This document shows positions 1 through 8,283 of a DNA stretch of 64,000 bases, piece by piece (position 1 is the first letter of the stretch; each line of letters opens with the position of its first letter). The position numbers were made by a program, and so were the translations under genes. The stretch is taken from NCBI GenBank assembly GCA_902168185.1, contig CABHOV010000029.1:124001-188000 (forward strand), written 5' to 3'. Source of the DNA: an uncultured Bacteroides sp. Lineage in GTDB: Bacteria; Bacteroidota; Bacteroidia; Cytophagales; Cyclobacteriaceae. The notes below the pieces were generated by a model. The model was not told where the DNA came from. It did not search any database and worked only from the letters and a program-made list of their open reading frames with translations.

Positions 1-195
1 GAGGAGCGTGGCTATGAAACCATGTATGAAGGTAAACGCTGGCTTGATCTGAAGCGGTTGGGTATAGCGAAGCAACGTATCAAAGAAGTGAAGAATATTG
101 ACGTTGCTGAGAAACATATGTTCTGGCCGATCCCGAACTCGGAACTGCTCTATAATAAAGCATTGGACGCTTCTGATCAGAATACAGGTTACTAG
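1..195 (+). CDS. RagB/SusD family outer-membrane protein, C-terminal end (partial)
   Basis: The reading frame is open from the first base to a TAG at 193-195 and gives the last 64 residues. They contain the usual SusD tail: a YEGKRWLDLKR segment, then FWPIPNSEL, then a closing NTGY. SusD proteins are surface lipoproteins that capture glycans or other nutrients for a TonB-dependent SusC channel; the SusC gene and the start of this gene should lie to the left. The downstream FAD-dependent oxidoreductases run in the same direction and may belong to the same locus, although a hairpin separates them. Family assignment is firm; the substrate is unknown. Confidence 0.88.
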   Translation, partial: EERGYETMYEGKRWLDLKRLGIAKQRIKEVKNIDVAEKHMFWPIPNSELLYNKALDASDQNTGY

Positions 196-204
196 CTTTT
201 TTAA

Positions 205-231
205 CAGGCACCAGCCTATAGCGGGTGCCTG
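205..231 (+). terminator. Hairpin after the SusD gene
   Basis: CAGGCACC (205-212) and GGTGCCTG (224-231) form a perfect 8-bp stem with an 11-nt loop, starting 9 bp after the SusD stop. The hairpin is followed by TATATATAA rather than a T run, so it may be a weak terminator or an attenuator or 3'-end stabiliser before the oxidoreductase genes. Confidence 0.5.
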
Positions 232-258
232 TATATATAACATTCTAAACTTTACGGC

Positions 259-2262
259 ATGATCTTTAAAAAATGCATAGCGGCATGCGTTATACTCTTG
301 TCACTATATTCACCTCTGTGGGCCCAACGAATTATTGAAACGGATATTTGTGTTTATGGCGGAACTTCGGCAGGAGTTATAGCGGCCTATACAGCACAAA
401 AACTTGGCAAGACCGCCATCCTGATCGAGCCGGGCCGGCATCTGGGGGGAATGAGTTCAGGGGGATTAGGATATACGGATATCGGCAACAAATATGCAAT
501 CACCGGTTTGGCGCGTGACTTTTATAGGCGTGTGGGACAGCACTATGGTAAATTTGAACAATGGACATTTGAGCCGCATGTAGCAGAAGATATATTTAAA
601 GACTACGTTGCCCTGGGCAAATTTCAAGTGCTGTTTGAGAATCGCGTAAAGGAAGTAAAGAAGCAAGACAAACGAATTACTGAAATTACGCTCGAGCATT
701 CTGCAAACCGCAGTGCTGAAAATATAGTGATCCGGGCAAAGGTATATATTGATTGTAGCTACGAGGGTGATGTGCTGGCAAAAGCCGGTGTCTCGTATGT
801 AGTAGGAAGAGAAGATAATAAGGACTTCAATGAGACCATCAATGGGGTGCAGCTGATGGAAGGGCACCAGTTCCCGGAAGGTATAGATCCCTATATACTT
901 CCTGGAAGACAAGAGAGTGGTTTGGTTTGGGGTGTTAGCCGCGAAGTATTATTACCAGCAGGAACGGGAGATAAAAAAGTACAGGCCTATAATTACCGCA
1001 TTTGTTTATCGTCTGATAAAAATAATTTTGTGCCAATTACCAGGCCTGAAGAATACGACTCAACACGGTATGAATTAGCAGTTCGTTTGTTCAAAGCGTT
1101 CCCGCAGAAGAAAAGACTGGATGATTATTTCATCTGGAGCCGCATGCCAAATAACAAGACGGATATTAACAATCGCGGTGGATTCTCTACCGATATGATT
1201 GGTATGAACTATAAATATCCGGATGGAAACTACGAACAGCGTAAACAGATTATTCACGAGCATGAGCAGTATACGAAGGGCCTGCTATATTTCTTTGGAC
1301 ACGATCCACGTGTTCCCAAGGAACTGAGAGATGAAATGCTCAAGTGGGGATATCCAAAGGATGAATATATAGACAATGGACATTGGTCGCCACAACTCTA
1401 TATTCGCGAAGCCAGACGAATGGTGGGAAGTTATGTAATGAGCCAGGCAAACTGCGAAGGTAAGTTAGTGGTGAAAGATGGTGTTGGTATGGCAGCATAT
1501 ACTATGGATTCTCACAACTGCCAACGGATTGTCGTGAATGGTCAGGTAAAGAATGAAGGCAATGTGGAGATTGGCGGATTTGGCCCTTATCCGATTGCGT
1601 ATGGTTCTATCATACCGAAGGCATCCGAGTGTACGAATCTTTTAGTGCCGGTATGTTTGTCGGCTACACATATAGCGTATGGCTCTATTCGCATGGAACC
1701 TGTTTTCATGGTGCTCGCGCAATCGGCTGCAACGGCTGCGGTACAGGCCATCAACAAGAACATCGGCATTCATGCCATTGATGTGGCAAAGCTTCAGCAA
1801 GAGCTAACGGCAAATCCGTTGGCGGATGGCAGCCTCTTTGATGTACTGGTGGATAACGAGGATACCAAACGTGTAACCAAACAAGGCAACTGGACTGCTG
1901 AGAAAAAAGGTGGCTATGGACCTTCATTTTTTGTCAACGATCCTGCATCAAAGAGCAATCAATCTGTACGGTTTACTCCGGATATTCCGAAAAACGGATC
2001 TTACCATGTATATATATACTTCCCGAAAGTGTCGGGTATCTCTTCCCGGACTACCGTAACGGTATCTGACGGAAAGAAGCAATATCCTCACATCATTAAA
2101 TCGTCTGAGATCATCGTTGAAGGTCAGACTTCCGGGGAATGGGTCGATGTTGGTAAATATACACTTGCCAAAGGAAATACAGCCTTCGTGGAGATTTCCT
2201 CGGCCGATTCCGATGGTAAAGTACTTGCAGATGCAGTCATTTGGGTACCTGCCGACAATTGA
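259..2262 (+). CDS. Secreted FAD-dependent oxidoreductase with golvesin-like C-terminal domain
   Basis: 667 residues. An N-terminal signal peptide ends near WAQ (residue 23). A dinucleotide-binding segment follows at about 28-60 (CVYGGTSAGVIAAY, then acidic E at the end of the second strand) with the HLGGMSSGGLG motif typical of the FAD_oxidored (PF12831) family. The last ~110 residues (SFFVNDPASKSNQ to the end) resemble the golvesin/xanthan-lyase-type beta-sandwich that often follows this enzyme domain in Bacteroidota. Substrate is unknown; such proteins are commonly mis-named xanthan lyase. It lies behind a SusD gene and 36 bp ahead of a second, paralogous oxidoreductase, so the pair probably acts in the periplasm on material imported by the SusCD system. 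That role is inference. Confidence 0.82.
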   Translation: MIFKKCIAACVILLSLYSPLWAQRIIETDICVYGGTSAGVIAAYTAQKLGKTAILIEPGRHLGGMSSGGLGYTDIGNKYAITGLARDFYRRVGQHYGKFEQWTFEPHVAEDIFKDYVALGKFQVLFENRVKEVKKQDKRITEITLEHSANRSAENIVIRAKVYIDCSYEGDVLAKAGVSYVVGREDNKDFNETINGVQLMEGHQFPEGIDPYILPGRQESGLVWGVSREVLLPAGTGDKKVQAYNYRICLSSDKNNFVPITRPEEYDSTRYELAVRLFKAFPQKKRLDDYFIWSRMPNNKTDINNRGGFSTDMIGMNYKYPDGNYEQRKQIIHEHEQYTKGLLYFFGHDPRVPKELRDEMLKWGYPKDEYIDNGHWSPQLYIREARRMVGSYVMSQANCEGKLVVKDGVGMAAYTMDSHNCQRIVVNGQVKNEGNVEIGGFGPYPIAYGSIIPKASECTNLLVPVCLSATHIAYGSIRMEPVFMVLAQSAATAAVQAINKNIGIHAIDVAKLQQELTANPLADGSLFDVLVDNEDTKRVTKQGNWTAEKKGGYGPSFFVNDPASKSNQSVRFTPDIPKNGSYHVYIYFPKVSGISSRTTVTVSDGKKQYPHIIKSSEIIVEGQTSGEWVDVGKYTLAKGNTAFVEISSADSDGKVLADAVIWVPADN

Positions 2263-2298
2263 GACGCTATCATCTATGTTAAAAAAGCTACCGCTAAC

Positions 2299-4167
2299 AT
2301 GAAGACTACATCCATCATGAAAATTTTATTCCTGAGTATATTCTCTTTTTTATCAATATGTTCTTTCGCGCAATATGACCTTGTTATAGTAGGTGGAACT
2401 CCCGGAGGAATCATGTCTGCTATAGCAGCTGCAAAGGAAGGCAAGACATCGGTTATACTGGAGCGTACGAATCACATTGGTGGTTTACCCGCAAATGGTT
2501 TGGGGGCCACTGATATCGCAACACGTGGTGCTACCACCGGCTTATTTTCGGATTTCATTAACCGGATTAAACTATACTATACTGCCAAGTATGGCGCAGA
2601 TTCCAGGCAGGTAAAAGATTGTTCCGATGGATTCCACTTCGAGCCTTCCGTAGGAGAGATTATCCTGGAGCAAATGCTGGCAGAACATAAAACGAAAGTA
2701 ACGATTCTCAAGATGCGGCAGTTCGATGTGTCTGAAAAGAATATAGTCATGCAGAATGATCGGATTGAGAAGATCTATATAGTGAATCGGGAATCGCAAC
2801 AACGGGAAGAATATACCGGTAAGATCTTTATTGATGCAACATACGAAGGAGACCTGGGTGCTGCTGCAAATGTTCCTTTCCGACTTGGACGTGAAGGTAA
2901 AGATGAGTTCAACGAGCGCGGTGCAGGTATAGTATATAAATACTGGGGCGGTACTGAAGGGGAGGGGACAACGTTTCAGGGCGACAATGCAGTGCAGTCT
3001 TATAACTATCGCTTGTGCCTTACCAACAATCCGGCTAATCGGGTTGAAGTAAAAAAGCCCCTGCAATATAATCGCGAAGAGTATATATCATTGATTGAAG
3101 ACGTATGGACAGGCCGACATACCGGTGGACAAATGCAACAGGTAACAGCCGCGATGCTGGAGGAGAATCGAGAGCATATTCAAAAAGGGAACGCCAGTAA
3201 AATTCCGGGCGATGTATGGGGCATTGCAAAAATTACAAACATGGTACCGCTGCCCAATGCCAAAACGGATGCAAACAATCAGCATATGGCATTTATATCT
3301 ACAGATCTCCCGGAAGAGAACTGGCCATGGCCCACATCCAGTTGGGCATGGCGCGACCAATATGCATTGCGTCTTCGAAGCTATATACAAGGTCTGATCT
3401 GGTTTGCACAGAATGATAAAGCACTTCCCGAGCATTTTCGGAAAGCTGCAAAGGAGTGGGGCTTTGCTAAAGATGAGTACACCGATAATGAAAATTTCCC
3501 ACGACAAGTATATGTGCGTGAGGGAAGAAGATTTGACGGGATGTACTTTTTTACGGTGAAAGATGCTACAGAAGTTGCACCGGGTCAGCGCCCTCCTGTA
3601 CATCCATCAAGTGTTACCGCCAGTCATTATGCGTTTGATTCACATGCCGTAAGAAAACGCGAGCCCAACCGGATTCATCTCGATGGTTTTTTAAGTTACC
3701 CCTCACAGGTATATACTGTGCCGTATGGTGTGATTGTTCCCAAGACCGTTGACAATCTTCTTTTGCCAGTGCCGGTATCGGGAAGTCACATCGGTTTTTC
3801 AACGATCCGCATGGAGCCTTGCTGGATGGCCTTGGGACAAGCGGCCGGTATAGCCGCATCATTGGCCATCGACAAGCAAATGAAAGTAAGAAATATAGCG
3901 GTTGAAGATTTGCAATCTATACTCATTGATCAGCAGGCAACACTTATATACTTTCAGGATGTAAAACCAGGAAGTCCGGAATTTAAAGTGATACAGACCA
4001 TGGCCCTCCGTGGTTATCTGCCGGCATGGCAGGCAAGACTTGGTGATCCCATCGATGCAGAAACGATCGCAAGTTGGGAGAAGCTCTCTGGTCTAAAAGT
4101 GAATGCTGAGCCCGGTAAAACAAGCAGGGGAGATGCGTTACGCGATCTTTATCAGAAACTAAAATAG
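2299..4167 (+). CDS. Secreted FAD-dependent oxidoreductase (second paralogue)
   Basis: 622 residues. Two in-frame ATGs exist; the second (2317, MKILFLSIF) gives the cleaner signal peptide ending at SFAQ. The FAD-binding segment (LVIVGGTPGGIMSAIAA) and NHIGGLPANGLGATD match the upstream gene, and the body shares its YNYRLCL, KTDANN and IRMEP blocks, so the two are tandem paralogues of the PF12831 family. Unlike its neighbour it lacks the golvesin-like tail and instead ends with a short helical region. It is probably co-transcribed with 259-2262, 36 bp upstream. The reaction is unknown. Confidence 0.82.
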   Translation: MKTTSIMKILFLSIFSFLSICSFAQYDLVIVGGTPGGIMSAIAAAKEGKTSVILERTNHIGGLPANGLGATDIATRGATTGLFSDFINRIKLYYTAKYGADSRQVKDCSDGFHFEPSVGEIILEQMLAEHKTKVTILKMRQFDVSEKNIVMQNDRIEKIYIVNRESQQREEYTGKIFIDATYEGDLGAAANVPFRLGREGKDEFNERGAGIVYKYWGGTEGEGTTFQGDNAVQSYNYRLCLTNNPANRVEVKKPLQYNREEYISLIEDVWTGRHTGGQMQQVTAAMLEENREHIQKGNASKIPGDVWGIAKITNMVPLPNAKTDANNQHMAFISTDLPEENWPWPTSSWAWRDQYALRLRSYIQGLIWFAQNDKALPEHFRKAAKEWGFAKDEYTDNENFPRQVYVREGRRFDGMYFFTVKDATEVAPGQRPPVHPSSVTASHYAFDSHAVRKREPNRIHLDGFLSYPSQVYTVPYGVIVPKTVDNLLLPVPVSGSHIGFSTIRMEPCWMALGQAAGIAASLAIDKQMKVRNIAVEDLQSILIDQQATLIYFQDVKPGSPEFKVIQTMALRGYLPAWQARLGDPIDAETIASWEKLSGLKVNAEPGKTSRGDALRDLYQKLK

Positions 4168-4178
4168 AGTAAAACGAA

Positions 4179-4220
4179 CTGCAGCGTAATCTCTATATAC
4201 TAGCATAGTGAACGCTGCAG
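4179..4220. terminator. Weak inverted repeat between oxidoreductase and MFS genes
   Basis: CTGCAGCGT (4179-4187) pairs perfectly with ACGCTGCAG (4212-4220) across a 24-nt loop. There is no T run. It may end the oxidoreductase transcript or act as a processing site before the MFS gene. Confidence 0.35.
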
Positions 4221-4262
4221 CATTGTGCCCTTATCATCCGTAAATTCCTAATCATCTTTCGA

Positions 4263-5489
4263 ATGAATGAAAAAAGCACCTGGAGACAAGTTCTTCAGCC
4301 ACCGGTAATTATTGCCGCGCTAGGATACTTTGTCGATATATATGACTTGTTGTTATTCAGTATAGTTCGTGTACCCAGTTTAAAAGCACTGGGGCTAAGC
4401 GGTGATCAACTTCTGAAGGAAGGGATTTTTCTCATCAATGTCCAAATGACAGGGCTGCTCGTGGGAGGGGTTCTGTGGGGAATACTTGGTGATAAGCGTG
4501 GACGGTTGTCGGTATTGTTTGGATCTATACTCTTATACTCGCTGGCAAACCTGGCGAACGGTTTTGTTACGAACGTTCCCGAGTATGCTATACTTCGATT
4601 TATAGCCGGTATAGGATTGGCAGGCGAGCTGGGTGCTGGCATTACACTGGTAGCAGAAATTTTGCCAAAGCACATCCGTGGATACGGAACAGCATTGGTA
4701 GCATCCGTAGGATTGTTAGGCGCAGTGCTGGCTTACTTTGTGGCTGCCTATACCGATTGGCGTATAGCCTATGGGATTGGAGGCGGACTTGGCTTATGCC
4801 TCTTGCTACTTCGGTATAGCGTGGCGGAATCAGGAATGTTTTCATCTACAAAAAAGAAGGCTGTGCAGCGCGGTAATTTCTTCCAGTTGTTTACCAGGGC
4901 GAATACCTTTCTAAGCTATATACGTTGTATCTTCATCGGGTTGCCGATCTGGTTCGTCATTGGAATCCTGATTACGTTTTCACCAGAATTCGCTTCGACA
5001 CTTTCATTGCCTGGAGCTGTCGATGCTGGTAAGGCTGTTATGTTCTGTTATATAGGCCTGTCGCTTGGCGATCTGAGTAGTGGAAGTTTGAGTCAGTTTT
5101 TGAAAAGCCGTAAAAAGGTTGTGTTCCTTTTTATGATCATTACCAGCGTAGCCATAACGTTGTATCTCACGCTTTCTCAACAGTCGGTTACTATATTTTA
5201 TAGCACGTGTTTCTTCCTGGGTTTCTCGATTGGCTATTGGGCATTGTTTGTCACGATAGCAGCCGAACAGTTTGGTACAAACATTCGTGCTACCGTGGCG
5301 ACCACCGTGCCGAATGTAGTACGCGCTACAGTACTGCCGCTTACGTTTATATTTGAATTGCTGCGCGGAAATATTGGTATGATTCAGAGTGCAGCCTTTG
5401 TCGGTGCGGGAACCATTATAATTGCCATGATCGCACTGTGGAAAATGAAAGAGACCTTCGGGAAAGATCTTGATTTTGAAGAAAGATAA
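4263..5489 (+). CDS. MFS transporter
   Basis: 408 residues with about twelve hydrophobic segments. The loop after the second segment reads GILGDKRGRLSVLFG, the classic MFS motif A, and RFIAGIGLAGELGAG in the fourth segment is typical of the sugar- and carboxylate-proton symporter branches. The start is ATG 4263 (ATG 4267 is out of frame). The transporter lies 95 bp after two secreted oxidoreductases and may carry their product or substrate over the inner membrane; that link is from position only. It converges with the L,D-transpeptidase gene across a hairpin. Confidence 0.85.
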   Translation: MNEKSTWRQVLQPPVIIAALGYFVDIYDLLLFSIVRVPSLKALGLSGDQLLKEGIFLINVQMTGLLVGGVLWGILGDKRGRLSVLFGSILLYSLANLANGFVTNVPEYAILRFIAGIGLAGELGAGITLVAEILPKHIRGYGTALVASVGLLGAVLAYFVAAYTDWRIAYGIGGGLGLCLLLLRYSVAESGMFSSTKKKAVQRGNFFQLFTRANTFLSYIRCIFIGLPIWFVIGILITFSPEFASTLSLPGAVDAGKAVMFCYIGLSLGDLSSGSLSQFLKSRKKVVFLFMIITSVAITLYLTLSQQSVTIFYSTCFFLGFSIGYWALFVTIAAEQFGTNIRATVATTVPNVVRATVLPLTFIFELLRGNIGMIQSAAFVGAGTIIIAMIALWKMKETFGKDLDFEER

Positions 5490-5499
5490 GTAAATATAG

Positions 5500-5529
5500 C
5501 AGGAGTGTTTGCCGATCCGATCACTCCTG
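5500..5529. terminator. Bidirectional terminator hairpin
   Basis: CAGGAGTG (5500-5507) and CACTCCTG (5522-5529) form a perfect 8-bp stem with a 14-nt loop. It lies between the converging MFS (ends 5489) and L,D-transpeptidase (ends 5531) genes, where a two-way terminator is expected. Confidence 0.6.
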
Positions 5530-5530
5530 A

Positions 5531-6046
5531 TTATGGATTAATGACTATAGGCGTGCCAATGGACACGGAAGTATATAATTCTTCCATTTCATCATTGGTT
5601 ACGGCAATACACCCGGCTGTCCAGTTTCGTATGCGGTGAAATTTTCCAATGAAACCATTCCCGTTTTTTAAGCCGTGAATTTTCACTTCACCACCCGGCT
5701 TCATCCCTTTTGCTTTAGCTTCTTGAAGGTCAGCTTTATCAGGATAAGATATACCCAGGTTTTTATAGTAGCCGCTGTTCGGATTCTTTGCGTTGATAAT
5801 ATACTTACCTTCCGGAGTCCGTTTGTCACCTTCATATTCTTTGTCGCCTACAGCATTTTGGCCCAGCGATACTGTATATACCTTAATGACCCGGCCATTG
5901 GAAAAAGCAGTCATGGTTCGCTCCGCTTTACTTACTATCAATTTGTCAATCTTTGTATTCGGAGGCAGTTTTTGCTCCGGCCAAAAATAATAAGTGATGG
6001 GTATACTGATAAGCAAAAACAGAACTGCGAAGACTATCCTTTTCAT
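5531..6046 (-). CDS. L,D-transpeptidase (YkuD domain), membrane-anchored
   Basis: 171 residues. Residues 5-21 form a membrane anchor or uncleaved signal. The YkuD catalytic region is clear: EVKIHGL with His124, then 21 residues later NWTAGCIAVTN with nucleophile Cys146. These enzymes cross-link or edit peptidoglycan peptides, or attach proteins to them, in the periplasm. The protein is short and carries only the catalytic domain, without LysM or PG-binding repeats. It is the last gene of a minus-strand run 6898-5531, 26 bp behind the VOC gene. Confidence 0.85.
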   Translation of the reverse strand: MKRIVFAVLFLLISIPITYYFWPEQKLPPNTKIDKLIVSKAERTMTAFSNGRVIKVYTVSLGQNAVGDKEYEGDKRTPEGKYIINAKNPNSGYYKNLGISYPDKADLQEAKAKGMKPGGEVKIHGLKNGNGFIGKFHRIRNWTAGCIAVTNDEMEELYTSVSIGTPIVINP

Positions 6047-6072
6047 AGCAGGAGTATGGAGTATTGAAATGT

Positions 6073-6462
6073 TTACTTCTTCGGCTCAATCATATCCCAA
6101 AGATTTCCATACAGGTCTTTAAAGACAGCCACCGTTCCATAGGCTTCTGTAGCGGGCTCGCGTACAAAGGTCACACCTTTTGCTGTCATACGCGTATAGT
6201 CACTCGCTATATCATCGGTGTGCAGGAACAGGAATACCCGTCCACCGGTTTGATTACCGATACTTTTCTTTTGTTCATCATTCGCTGCCTTGGCAAGCAG
6301 TAATCTGCAACCATCCGATCCTTGCGGAGCGACAACAACCCAGCGTTTTGTTTCACTTAAAACAGTGTCTTCTACAAGTGTGAAATTTAGCTTGTCGGTA
6401 TAGAATTGTATCGCTTCGTCATAATCGTTAACAACAAGCGTAATCTGAAATATAGTTTGCAT
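6073..6462 (-). CDS. VOC-family (glyoxalase/bleomycin-resistance-like) protein
   Basis: 129 residues with the paired beta-alpha-beta-beta-beta folds of the vicinal oxygen chelate superfamily: QITLVVNDYDEAIQFYTDKL at the start, RVFLFLHTDDI in the middle and VAVFKDLYGNLWDMIEP at the end. The Asp/Gly-Asn-Leu-Trp-Asp end motif is typical of the PhnB/glyoxalase-like branch. Substrate cannot be deduced. The start codon lies one base after the stop of the upstream small membrane protein, so the two genes are probably translationally coupled. Confidence 0.8.
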   Translation of the reverse strand: MQTIFQITLVVNDYDEAIQFYTDKLNFTLVEDTVLSETKRWVVVAPQGSDGCRLLLAKAANDEQKKSIGNQTGGRVFLFLHTDDIASDYTRMTAKGVTFVREPATEAYGTVAVFKDLYGNLWDMIEPKK

Positions 6463-6463
6463 G

Positions 6464-6898
6464 TTAAGGTGTTTTATAGCGGTCTGGTGTGATCGATATT
6501 TTAAGCATCCGTTGCTTGTTCTTGTCCAGATAGAGGTACGCCAGGGTGGCGTTACAGTCTCTATAGTATTTAAGCTCAGGGCTCGTCTTTATATTATTAA
6601 GGATTGTAGGCTCCAGGAAATTTTTCAGATCTGTTGTATCTACGCTCGCCTTCTCCATGTTCACAAGTGTATAGTTGTATTGTAACGTCCTTCCAAAAGC
6701 TTCTACGCTATCCAATCGCGTTTCAGTATCCACCATCAACGGACACGTTTCGTTTATTTCTGTTGCCGCTTTTTTTATAGCCTCGTCATAGGAAGGCGTT
6801 TTAAAAAAGTATTGTTGTACAATAATCGATACGATTGCAGTAGTGATTATTCCCACAATTACCTGGATGTTGAATTTCTTTTTCGGTGGTTGTTCCAT
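6464..6898 (-). CDS. Small membrane-anchored protein of unknown function
   Basis: 144 residues if it starts at the ATG at 6898 (MEQPPKKKFN); a longer frame starts at 6928 but adds nothing typical. One transmembrane segment (IQVIVGIITTAIVSIIVQQY) is followed by a soluble domain. The domain has a Cys in ETCPLMVDTETRLDS and a second Cys in YYRDCNAT, then the end KISITPDRYKTP. The TCP-MVD-TRLD pattern recurs in uncharacterised small proteins of several phyla, from memory; no function is known to me. It is first gene of the minus-strand run with the VOC and L,D-transpeptidase genes. Confidence 0.65.
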   Translation of the reverse strand: MEQPPKKKFNIQVIVGIITTAIVSIIVQQYFFKTPSYDEAIKKAATEINETCPLMVDTETRLDSVEAFGRTLQYNYTLVNMEKASVDTTDLKNFLEPTILNNIKTSPELKYYRDCNATLAYLYLDKNKQRMLKISITPDRYKTP

Positions 6899-6954
6899 AG
6901 CCTGGTATAACACTTCAAGTATACACAATTTCTTGTATCCGGAGTCTGTAAATC

Positions 6955-6986
6955 AAAAATGCCACTCCATACTGAATGGCATTTTT
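6955..6986 (-). terminator. Intrinsic terminator of the 7815-7033 gene
   Basis: AAAAATGCCA (6955-6964) pairs perfectly with TGGCATTTTT (6977-6986) over a 12-nt loop. Read on the minus strand it ends in a T-rich tract 47 bp after the stop of the barrel-protein gene, a good intrinsic terminator; its A/T symmetry would also work on the plus strand. Confidence 0.75.
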
Positions 6987-7032
6987 GAAAGATTATCAAG
7001 TACGTATACTGAACGTAAAGCGTGTCTGATTT

Positions 7033-7815
7033 TTAGATGTGCAACGGAACATTGATACCCGCAGACCAAATATACTGTACGGAGAAGAATGTGTGTTTAA
7101 AACGGCCTTGCTCATATACCTTCGCAGATGTATAGTCAGCGAAAGCTCCTTTTATACTCCCTTCTACATATAAATACTTGAACAGGTCATAACGGGCCGC
7201 AACACTGGATCCCACTACGAATCCGCTCAAGCGAAAAGGACCATCGTTGTGATTGCCCATAATGTACGAGTCTGTTTTAGGGATCAGACCACCGGCACCT
7301 GCCTTGATAAGAAGGCTGAGATGATTTTTAACATGCGTCTGCTGAAGGACTCTGATTCTTCTTACAGCACTCACCATTAAATAGTTATTGCCATTGGTAT
7401 GTTCGACGTGAACAAAAGAAGGAGTAACGAGTGTATCAAGGTCGTAATGTTTACCACGTATGTCTCCTTTCAGGTGCATCATCTGGTTATCAACCACTAC
7501 ATATTTTAAATGATCCCAGCTTACTTCAATTCCCCAATCAGATTTCTTGGCAAAGAAGTATCCGAAGTTTATAACGTACTGCGGAACTGTGAGCGGTGTA
7601 CGAAAGAGATCATGCATATCCGGCTTATCTTTAGCTTTGGCATTGTCCAAAGTGAAGTTATAGTCATCGGTTTGATTGTCTTTAAAATGAATGTCGCTTC
7701 TGCTATACTGGTCTCTGTGGTAGCCCCATGTCACGTATAGATTTCCGAATTTGTTTTGTCCGTAAGCACAAAAGGTCCACGTAATGGCAATGAAAATGCC
7801 AATTAGTTTTTTCAC
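7033..7815 (-). CDS. Probable outer-membrane beta-barrel protein
   Basis: 260 residues. A signal peptide (MKKLIGIFIAITWTFCAYGQ) precedes a run of alternating hydrophobic/polar strands rich in aromatic residues (NLYVTWGYHRD, YVINFGYFFAKK, GIEVSWDHLKYVV, FFSVQYIWSAGINV). This is the pattern of a small outer-membrane barrel. I do not recognise a named family. It is transcribed alone, with a terminator behind it and a 468-bp divergent region in front. Confidence 0.6.
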   Translation of the reverse strand: MKKLIGIFIAITWTFCAYGQNKFGNLYVTWGYHRDQYSRSDIHFKDNQTDDYNFTLDNAKAKDKPDMHDLFRTPLTVPQYVINFGYFFAKKSDWGIEVSWDHLKYVVVDNQMMHLKGDIRGKHYDLDTLVTPSFVHVEHTNGNNYLMVSAVRRIRVLQQTHVKNHLSLLIKAGAGGLIPKTDSYIMGNHNDGPFRLSGFVVGSSVAARYDLFKYLYVEGSIKGAFADYTSAKVYEQGRFKHTFFSVQYIWSAGINVPLHI

Positions 7816-8283
7816 TAGCTGTAAATAATTTGGTAAAGTAGATTGATTACTTCAGGAAGGGGGGCCTGAATGAAGGGAGATTTTTTGTGTAATCAGGAGA
7901 TTAAATCATACGCAAAACAAAAATTAAAATGCCTATATACAATGACTGCGGTTGGGATTAGGAGGCGCAAGGTTAGGGATCATTTATCGATATATACATG
8001 TTTTCACATATAAATATTTTTATAGAAAGTAATATGTCCATTCAGCCGCCAATAAAACGTTTGCATGTACAGTATAAATTCGTGGCTTTGCAGGTCGCAT
8101 TTTGTTGATTTCGAAAATTCCAAACCCAGCCAGCACATTAAGATGGCTAGCGGAAGTCCTCGTCAAGGTGCTTTTTCCTTGCTTTGGTTTAATCTTTTGG
8201 CTCTTTTACATGTCCGGATTTACGCTTATCTTAACCACTCAGAGCCGGGTATTTTTTAATATTGGATTACTACGAAGGTTACT
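7816..8283. other. Divergent intergenic region, 468 bp
   Basis: This stretch separates the minus-strand barrel gene and the plus-strand type IX cargo gene and should hold both promoters. It contains one short inverted repeat, TTCAGG (7851-7856) with CCTGAA (7865-7870) around a G-rich loop, close to the barrel-gene start. The rest is AT-rich and I see no convincing gene in it; short frames at 8065-8259 and 8102-8287 look fortuitous. Confidence 0.6.

Noticed and set aside
2572..3603. Two or three long open frames on the minus strand opposite the second oxidoreductase
   Set aside because: They lie inside a well-supported gene, have Cys/Tyr/Ile-rich sequences typical of antisense translation, and match no family.
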